Source: Ampullaceana balthica | Lineage: Eukaryota; Mollusca; Gastropoda; Lymnaeidae | Assembly: GCA_944989445.1 (NCBI GenBank) | Contig: CALYLW010000493.1 | Location: 11,761-75,760 of the forward strand | DNA length: 64,000 nucleotides | Direction: 5' to 3' | Shown: piece by piece, positions 58,701-64,000 of the stretch | Numbering within the stretch: position 1 is the stretch's first letter | Layout of the letters: every line of letters starts with the position of its first letter | Position numbers and translations under genes: made by a program | The notes under the pieces: model-generated | The model's database searches: none | Seen by the model: the letters and a program-made list of their open reading frames with translations, nothing else | Told to the model about the DNA's origin: nothing

Positions 58701-61159
58701 TTGCAAATGTTTCTTTTTTGTAATTATTTTTTCTAAATTACTATAGCCTTCCTAAATATGTGCTTCAATGATAGAATATGGAATGGGAAATCACTTAAAA
58801 TATAAAAATATGTTTATTTTGCTTAATTTTTTGTACCCATACAGGTTCAGTGGCTATCAATTGCTACAGTGTTATTGTCCCATTTACCAGTTTTGATAAG
58901 AAAGGATCAAGATGAAGAAGTAAGGCATCTTATTATATAGATTTTGCTTGCTGCATTAGAGGGCAATCACCAAGCAAATAGGGCAATTAGTTTTCAACTG
59001 TTATAAAAAGCTGTTTTCTTGAACACAAATATGTCCGAAAGAGTTATTTAGTAACAATACATTAATAACGGGGTAATTTGAGGCTCAGTGTGAATACTAT
59101 ATCTTGATTGAATTAGTCCTAAGATATTCTGTTGACTTGATTCATGGCAGAATTGATTTCATCAAATTTATTGTTGCTACAATGATAAGATTACATTAGT
59201 GCATTAGATTTTAGCATGTTATTTTTTGCTTTTTTTTCTGTTGTAAAAACTGCTTGGCTTTGCAATACAGGAAACATTTAAACATAGTGCCTACTTGCTA
59301 TGGGTTTAATGCACTACCACAGAACCAAATAAAAATTTTATTAAGTGATGGCATGGAAATCTTAAAAGAGAATCTTAAAGCCCACATAATGGGAATTTAA
59401 TAAATTGAATATTGTTTGAAGACTTTCAATATGTTAATGGAAACATACATCCATTTACAGGGATTGCAAGTATTAATGCCACCACTCTCACGGTACATAG
59501 CACAGTGTGACTTAGAGTGCCTTGTCCATTTTGCTTCAATCCTCCAAAAGCACCCCAAACAAAATGTTGAAGGCCTTCCTTTATTATTTCATAATTCTGT
59601 GAGTAGTTCTAACCTTTTTTTATATATATTGATTTATTTAAGTTCCTATTTGATCACATTATATTTAGCTTACGTTTGATGAAATGGTTTATGTTTTGGA
59701 TGAAAAGATGTTTGTATGATAGTATGACATAAACATGCTTTTAACAATAAATGTTTTAACTGTCAAAGAGGGATTTAGACATTTTATTGGTCTCAAATTT
59801 CTTTCCCATCTGCTCCTAATGATCTTACATGTGCAAGAAAATCAGCAGCCCCGAGCCTAGTGCTCTTCATGGGTCTTCCCGGAAACCCCACTCAGCTCTC
59901 GCACCCCCTAAGTAAACCTAACAGCTGAGAGACCCCCCTTAACGGTCGCTTCTGAAGCGGCCGCCTGGGCATCCAAGACATAAAGTCGAAAATGCCTCCC
60001 ACTAAAGTGACCTCATAAGGAGGGGTGGAATTCCCTACTTCGCCCTGCTGCCACTTTGGCGCCACCCCTGCAAAGCACACGAGTCTCCATGGTTAGGACA
60101 GCCGCTAAGCGGGGGATCATCAATGACCTACCTAGGGTGTAACCCCCACTGAAAGGTTTCCTCAGAGCTGGCGTCCGTTGCGTTCTTCGGGGTACCTTTT
60201 GCTAATCCGTACTGGTGCTCCTGGCCTTAAACCGGCACCGCTCAATGGCATTGCTAGTAAAATGAGGGGGTGGGGGCGAAACGGTCACTTCGGAATAACC
60301 CGAGCCTCAACGGGTACTGCTGCTAACACTTAACACTTATGGTTACACAATATGGTAAGATGGGGGACTGAAAGAAGTAAACCAAATTTTAAATAAAACA
60401 TCTCGGAGGGGGGTGGGGGAAGCCAGATGGGTCAATCCTTGCGTAAGCTTGCCCAGCAAAAATTTATTTTGGACATTGTTGCCATAATATATCTAACACA
60501 AATATCAAGATTTCTGATTATAAGCTTAAGATACATCACATTAAGCTAAATGTTTGACAAGTATTTTGCCATAAACTTTGCTGAAAACAATCTTTACCTT
60601 CTAGTTTGGCATTTCCTTATTGTGCTGTTTAATCAAGTCTGGCGAGGACTATTTCAAGAACACATCACCAATTGATATAGATAACCAGTTAAAAACTCAA
60701 TGGTAATGCTTTGTACCTTATGTTATGGTCTTTGATCTTTTAAATTCATAGCTAATTTATATAAGAAGCAGTTTGGATTGCAAAATCGATTGCAATAAAT
60801 TTTAACAGTGGCAATGAAAAAGATGCATGTAGTTAATATAAAAATGCCCTGTTATTTCTAATTCGTCATTGAATCATTATTTAAAATAATATAATTTCCC
60901 AAAATAAATTTAGCTATTTCTTTTCTGTTGTTATAGGACCCAGTTCATTGAAGAGTTTGTATCAAGCTTAGAAGTTGTGCCAAAGGAAGAACTTGCCTGG
61001 CCAGATAAACACCAGCCTCAGGTTGGCGATCATATTGATAGGTTCATCAACAATAAGATTATTGGATCAGTTGAAGATAAATTGGCCCATTTTTCAAAGC
61101 CACGCCCTAAAGTTATTCAGGACAACTCTGTTAAACCACATGTTGAGCCAGCCTCATGA
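37698..61159 (+). CDS. PATL1: PATL1/Pat1 mRNA-decay factor, twenty coding exons
   Basis: Exons: 37698-37733 (inferred), 42843-42954, 43149-43294, 43677-43763, 45880-45954, 46445-46570, 46793-47035, 47421-47532, 51118-51252, 51810-51921, 52508-52672, 52992-53148, 57061-57178, 57752-57918, 58235-58302, 58445-58592, 58845-58919, 59461-59598, 60605-60702 and 60937-61159. All phases agree and the model gives 846 residues (human PATL1 is about 770). Pat1 proteins bridge the DDX6 helicase, the LSM1-7 ring and the decapping complex, promoting deadenylated mRNA decapping and P-body formation in the cytoplasm. NDETFG at about 40-45 matches the DETF motif that binds DDX6. The middle is Pro/Gln rich. [15 protein letters not shown] and NPYLDDYYY open the conserved C-terminal region, followed by the helical Pat domain. 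The stop is TGA 61157-61159. Confidence 0.93.
38680..39621. mobile_element. Tigger-related element with different interior
   Basis: The right end shares GCCGCCATATTGGTTTTCGT and CTCGATCATCGGTTA with the Tigger copies and closes with GGGTTCTACTG before TA at 39622. The interior differs from copies 1-3 and matches, inverted, the relic at 32277-32990. The left end is not recognised. It lies in PATL1 intron 1. The stretch 37734-38680 before it shows nothing clear. Confidence 0.55.
39649..40105 (+). pseudogene. hAT transposase C-terminal relic (ZBED5/GTF2IRD2-like)
   Basis: Frames with interruptions read [18 protein letters not shown], then [19 protein letters not shown] and [13 protein letters not shown], the conserved C-terminal hAT dimerisation region found in ZBED5- and GTF2IRD2-like transposases. 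A stop follows DSECGS and further breaks occur. The sequence ends GTTTGGACCCCACTG at 40105, resembling the CAGTGGGGTCC-type terminus of such elements. Only the last quarter of the element remains. Confidence 0.7.
40350..42229 (+). pseudogene. Degenerate RTE-like LINE, 5'-truncated
   Basis: This second LINE subfamily in PATL1 intron 1 starts within the endonuclease-RT linker ([19 protein letters not shown]). It continues with [38 protein letters not shown] then a stop, DFTKAFDL, and FGDD in place of the usual FADD/YADD. Around 41588 an internal deletion joins KTKLCVY directly to [16 protein letters not shown]. The C terminus, [19 protein letters not shown], is a finger. Frameshifts lie near 40555, 41095 and 41395, so it is dead. 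Confidence 0.85.
42843..43294 (+). other. PATL1: PATL1 exons 2-3: DDX6-binding N-terminal region
   Basis: Exon 2 encodes [20 protein letters not shown] then [11 protein letters not shown]. Exon 3 continues with [20 protein letters not shown]. The order (acidic run, D-E-T-F-G, W-x-x-A-x-x-R-L-A) is the conserved N terminus of Pat1 proteins. The short frame running through exon 2 into its intron (42510-43022) is not the real reading context. Confidence 0.9.
44331..45773 (+). mobile_element. Tigger-like non-autonomous element, copy 2
   Basis: A 1443-bp element lies in PATL1 intron 4. It begins CAGTCGAAACCGGTTAAGTC, ends GGTAAGTGGGTTCGACTG and is flanked by TA. The interior includes an AT-rich tract, TGCGCATGCG at 44812, and CCTCGGGTGAATACATACTC. 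It is colinear with copy 3 and inverted relative to copy 1. No transposase frame. Confidence 0.9.
45955..45982. repeat. (TG)n/(CG)n tract touching a PATL1 splice donor
   Basis: The GTGTGT donor of PATL1 exon 5 is the first repeat of a GTGTGTCTGTGTGTGTGTGTG tract that passes into GCGCGCGC. The microsatellite therefore overlaps the 5' splice site. Confidence 0.85.
47730..50638 (+). mobile_element. Tigger-like element, copy 3, split by piggyBac
   Basis: Lies in PATL1 intron 8. The outer ends are CAGTCGAAACCGGTTAAGTC and GGTAAGTGGGTTCGACTG with flanking TA. Removing the insert at 47969-49431 and one TTAA restores an element of about 1442 bp colinear with copy 2. Copies 2 and 3 are very similar over their length. 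Confidence 0.9.
47969..49431. mobile_element. piggyBac-like element nested in Tigger copy 3
   Basis: A 1463-bp insert has perfect 14-bp terminal inverted repeats CCCTAGAACTGTCC/GGACAGTTCTAGGG and TTAA on both sides (47965-47968 and 49432-49435). The same site in copy 2 has a single TTAA. Inside, broken frames on + near 48725-48880 read [12 protein letters not shown] and [17 protein letters not shown], resembling the cysteine-rich C-terminal domain of piggyBac transposases. Most of the transposase is lost, so this copy is a defective derivative. Confidence 0.9.
50800..51027. repeat. Short inverted repeat pair, possible MITE
   Basis: TGACAAAACGACAAG at 50800-50814 and its reverse complement CTTGTCGTTTTGTCA at 51013-51027 are perfect 15-bp inverted repeats. 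Extra partial direct repeats of AAAACGACA occur beside the left one. No target duplication is evident. It lies in PATL1 intron 8, just before exon 9. Confidence 0.5.
53467..53700. repeat. Unclassified repeat, copy a
   Basis: It starts CTAGCGTATCACCCATCAAAAA and later has TTGGTGCAGTAATTT. The same two landmarks occur in the same order at 56199 and about 56530, implying two diverged copies of an unnamed repeat in PATL1 intron 12. Confidence 0.4.
53885..55435 (+). pseudogene. L2-type LINE, 5'-truncated, in PATL1 intron 12
   Basis: The reverse transcriptase starts at LNNYRPVSN and continues with [26 protein letters not shown] and [11 protein letters not shown] (54105-54626). After a frameshift near 54620 it resumes as [46 protein letters not shown] and [13 protein letters not shown] to a stop at 55242. 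The 3' end carries a stem-loop at 55363-55400, GCGCTATATAAAT and a TTATTATTATT tail, as in L2/CR1-like elements. Only one clear frame break is present, so it is fairly young. It has no endonuclease domain because of the truncation. Confidence 0.88.
55843..55975. mobile_element. hAT-like terminus fragment
   Basis: CAGGGGTGGGCAAACTACGG followed by GGAGCCCCATGTGACC resembles the common start of Charlie-type hAT elements. A matching right end was not found; CATGGGCCCCTGGCCCC near 56113 may be a remnant of it. Confidence 0.45.
56197..56560. repeat. Unclassified repeat, copy b
   Basis: It begins ACTAGCGTATCACCCGTCAA and contains TTGGTGCAGTAATTTGG near 56530, matching copy a at 53467. No inverted ends or coding capacity are seen. 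Confidence 0.4.
59840..60420. other. GC-rich insertion in PATL1 intron 18
   Basis: This block of about 580 bp is sharply GC-richer and CpG-containing compared with the AT-rich intron around it. It includes GAAGCGGCCGCCTGGGCATC, AGCCGCTAAGCGGGGGATC and ACTTCGGAATAACCCGAGCC. Frames on either strand are short and show no domain. It resembles the untranslated head of a retrotransposon more than a host exon, but I do not recognise the family. It is not rRNA or tRNA by inspection. Confidence 0.5.
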
Positions 61160-62276
61160 CGGTAGTGACAGCTTCTTGATGCATACTTAGCCTGTGAAAA
61201 TGTGATTTCATAAATTGTGTTCTTCACTTTTTTTTACCTGAACTGTATATCTTTTCTACAGAGAGTAGATCCACCCAACTCATTGTGCTTATGATATACT
61301 TCTAGGGACTGAACAATGAAAGGATTTTGTTTAACTTTCATTTTTTTTTCTTGCATTATTACATTAAAGTCACACAAGAATAAACATTTACCTGGGTGAA
61401 GATTATCCTTGAAATACTACACACCCCTTTTACTTGTACATTAAATTTTTTTTTCCTCTTTGTGCGGAATATTCTGTGGATATCACCGCTCTGTTAAGAA
61501 AAATTCATTTTTGTTATCCTTCTATATTATACAAATCACGTTATGTACGAGATGTGCTGATTAATTTTTTGTAATTATGGATGAGGTAAAACTGTTAAAC
61601 ATTCACTTGTCAAATTCACATGCTTTGGAACTTAAAAAATGTCCTACTCAGATTTTTAAATACATTATCTGATACCAACTATACAAATGTTTATAAATAT
61701 TTTAAAAAACACTGAAAATTAAATGTAAAATACTTACTTCATAACTTCATACAGTATTTATTTTAATATATTAATCTCCTGTCAATTTTCATTTGAAAAT
61801 GTTTGCCACCTGTCATTTGCATTCAACACCTTCAGTGCATGGTTATTGCTGTTATTTAATGTTACTTATTGGTAGACCTTCAGAACTAATAATTTTTAGC
61901 CCTACATTTAAGGCAGTATTTTTGCATCAGTAATGTTAGAGATAAAATAGTAGATAGCATTCAAGTCATTGAATTGTTGAGCTAGATTACTGTGCAATTG
62001 TTAGGCATCAGCGACAACTTGGTTTTTAAAAGTTTCACTCCCGTGTCTTTATCACTCCTAAACATTGCAGATTGGCCTGTTCATATTTCAAATTACATAC
62101 TGATATTTACTTTTGGAAAACTAAATTAAATCTCATCATTCATGACACTAACGGAACAGCACTCTATCTAGTTAAAACGCAGACGGATTTGTGACTCGTG
62201 GCAGTTTTTATCTAATTAACAAATACATTTAGAAGGCATTTTTCATTCTAATCTGGAGCAACTGACATTAATATAA
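61160..62276 (+). other. PATL1: PATL1 3' untranslated region and flank
   Basis: AT-rich sequence after the PATL1 stop. The first canonical AATAAA is at 61379-61384, about 220 bp downstream, and would give a short 3' end. Further signals occur later, so longer forms are possible. Confidence 0.5.
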
Positions 62277-63208
62277 CCCTAGAAATATAAAGGCAGATGA
62301 ATGCCCTTCTCCCACCTACTGAAATTTTATGGCTGTTTGTAAAATCACCATAAAATAGATGTAAATATTTATTGGTCGGTGGTAAATCACTCAATTGTTT
62401 AGTTGAGTTTTCCCCCTATTTCCTTTTCTGTCTGTGTGTAAATGTGCACATCAGGGCTTATTTAATTTGTCTTTTGGGAGTGAAATGTGCTCACAATCTA
62501 TTGATAGACATTTTGTCCAATTGATATTTCAATTTGGGATTAAACTGAAAACAATTTTTCAGAGATATTTCTTGTGCTTGTAATGAAAGTACTAGCGCTA
62601 GTTGAAGTTGTGATGGTGACGCAAGTGAGATATTGTCTTTTTTTCTCTTTTAGTTAGAGTGAAAAGACGAGGATGGGATCTCAAAGACAAATCCTTGCAT
62701 AGTTTCAGTGACATATATGTTGGTGTATATTACGAAATGTTAATTAAAAATGGATTGAATACCCTTTATTGAAAACGAAGCTTTTAAAATCTCCATTCGT
62801 TTCACCACCCTTTATTTTGTATGGCATTACTTTAAAAGAAGTGGATGAAAAAATTTCACATAACATTCAATTTTTCAAAATATGTTTCTTACATAAGATT
62901 TCCTGGAAGGATTTTTGGTTTTTAGTTTACTTTTAAAAAAAACCAGATGACAAATAGATGGCAGAAAGTAGTGGGAAATAAGGTGGGTTGCATGCAGTAA
63001 GTTGAGTAGTAAATTTGTATGAACTGTAAAGATCAAGGACTTTATCAGCATACACAATATAATAAAGAACACTGTTACTTAAGACACCTTATCCTGAGTA
63101 CTTTTAAAAAATGTAACTGAGTTGGTCATGCAGCCATTTTTTGGAAACAAAACAAAAAAAATTTTCTAATACTACTGATCTGGCAAAATGCAGTTGACCT
63201 TCATAGGG
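62277..63208. mobile_element. Diverged piggyBac-like relic
   Basis: The left end CCCTAGAAATATAAAGG resembles CCCTAGAACTGTCC of the element at 47969. The last 210 bp align with that element's right part: GAGTAGTAAA, then CAGCATACACAATATAATAAA against CAACATACATAATATAAAAA, then ACCTTATCCTGAGTACTTTT against ACCTCATCCAGTGTACTTTC. The end is CTTCATAGGG. The flanks ATAA and TTAT are decayed forms of TTAA. Confidence 0.5.
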
Positions 63209-64000
63209 TTATAATGTATCTCATGATATCATCCTTATTCAGGAGTTTTTTTAAGTAATGTTTTATTTTTATATTTAAATCAGGAAGACAATTCTTATGA
63301 GATTCAAATATTATTATGCATTGCAGTTTGTATTCAGCCATTTAAATTTCTCTTTAGCAACTTCTAAATTAAGTATATAACATTGTTTCTAGTAATAATT
63401 CATCTTGAAAACTAATATCAGCCTTAACAAAAGTTCAAGTTAAGGAAGAACAATGCACATCTTTTATTATACCATACTTATTCAGTTTCGTTCATACATC
63501 AATTAGCTTAGCACTACATTAGCCTGATCAGAAAGGGTGAGTGTTTTTATTGCAAAGAAATTTCAAAATCAAATTCCTTCTAATTTTTAACTTAAATTTA
63601 AATAAAGTTTTTAACACTGAAATAAATATTAGCAAAAAGTTGCCATGAAGCTTGTAATGAATTTTGGTTTTATTTTAAATTAAATATATCCATGTTAGTC
63701 ACAGACAACTTGTACTATAGAAGATAGTAAATATTTTAAATGGCGGCCGTTATCTTGAAAATGACTTATCAGTTTCAAATTTTTTTAATTTAAGGAACAT
63801 GAAAACTTCATTTAAATATTGTTCATGTGTTATTGGAAATGGATGTATGAACAGTTTAATGGTAGTACAATGTAGTAGTAGGAACTATTTCTTGAAATTA
63901 AGTTGAAAGATGTTCACAAAAAGTAGATGATGTCACTATTAACTGTGTCATTAAAAATCGAACAGGTTAGTTTGATGACTGTTGCTGATTTTCTTCTTTT
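63209..64000. other. No recognised feature
   Basis: AT-rich DNA to the window edge. I see no gene, RNA or repeat that I can name. Confidence 0.4.

Larger units (their letters stand above)
52992..61159 (+). other. PATL1: PATL1 exons 12-20: conserved C-terminal Pat region
   Basis: Exon 12 holds [20 protein letters not shown] and [10 protein letters not shown], joined to [13 protein letters not shown] in exon 13. Exons 14-20 encode the alpha-helical superhelix that in other species binds LSM1-7 and decapping factors (for example [46 protein letters not shown] and [17 protein letters not shown]). Large introns separate exons 12/13 (L2 LINE inside) and 18/19 (GC-rich insertion inside). Confidence 0.92.

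Noticed and set aside
59892..60080. 62-codon minus-strand frame in the GC-rich intronic block
   Set aside because: Short, no domain, and expected by chance in GC-rich DNA with few stops.

Overview
The window is animal nuclear DNA. It is AT-rich, has intron-bearing genes with GT-AG junctions and is dense in transposable elements and minisatellites. The mix of RTE-type, L2-type, hAT, Tigger-like and piggyBac-like elements, together with the gene set, suggests a lophotrochozoan and probably a gastropod mollusc. That assignment is an inference from family resemblance and could not be checked against a database.

Three host genes are supported. (1) An intronless achaete-scute family bHLH gene lies on + at 11289-12173, with a TATA/initiator core promoter about 460 bp upstream. 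(2) A DEAF1 orthologue with eight coding exons lies on - at 37267-29121. It has a complete SAND domain and the adjoining basic stretch, but its C-terminal exon encodes no MYND zinc finger. (3) A PATL1/Pat1 orthologue with twenty coding exons lies on + at 37698-61159. It covers the DETF-type DDX6-binding motif, the proline/glutamine-rich middle and the helical C-terminal Pat domain. DEAF1 and PATL1 appear to be head-to-head, about 430 bp apart, sharing one promoter region. This rests on a short inferred PATL1 first exon.

Layout. 0-5 kb: a 109-bp minisatellite split by a full-length RTE-like retrotransposon with an intact 1112-residue ORF. 5-10.7 kb: small hAT MITEs, a tRNA-like SINE head and an in-frame 45-bp triplicate repeat. 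10.8-12.4 kb: the achaete-scute gene. 12.4-17.5 kb: microsatellites, copies of an unclassified element with TAAATCCCTTATAT inverted repeats, an E-box cluster and two hAT MITEs with perfect 8-bp target duplications. 17.7-21.3 kb: three minisatellites of 32, 27 and 30 bp; the 27-bp one abuts, in frame, the 3' end of a LINE remnant. 22-25.8 kb: one inverted and three tandem copies of the unclassified element running into a broken hAT transposase. 26-29 kb: an L2 relic and the DEAF1 3' flank. 29-37 kb: DEAF1. 37-61 kb: PATL1, whose introns hold hAT, RTE, Tigger-like, piggyBac and L2 insertions. 61-64 kb: the PATL1 3' flank with an old piggyBac relic.

The three genes have related but not coupled roles: neural fate specification (achaete-scute), SAND-domain transcription control (DEAF1) and mRNA decay/P-body assembly (PATL1). 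I found no prokaryotic, viral or CRISPR feature and no wholly new coding system. The most notable points are the MYND-less DEAF1, the piggyBac-in-Tigger nesting, the inverted Tigger copies flanking the shared promoter, and tandem amplification of a mobile element.
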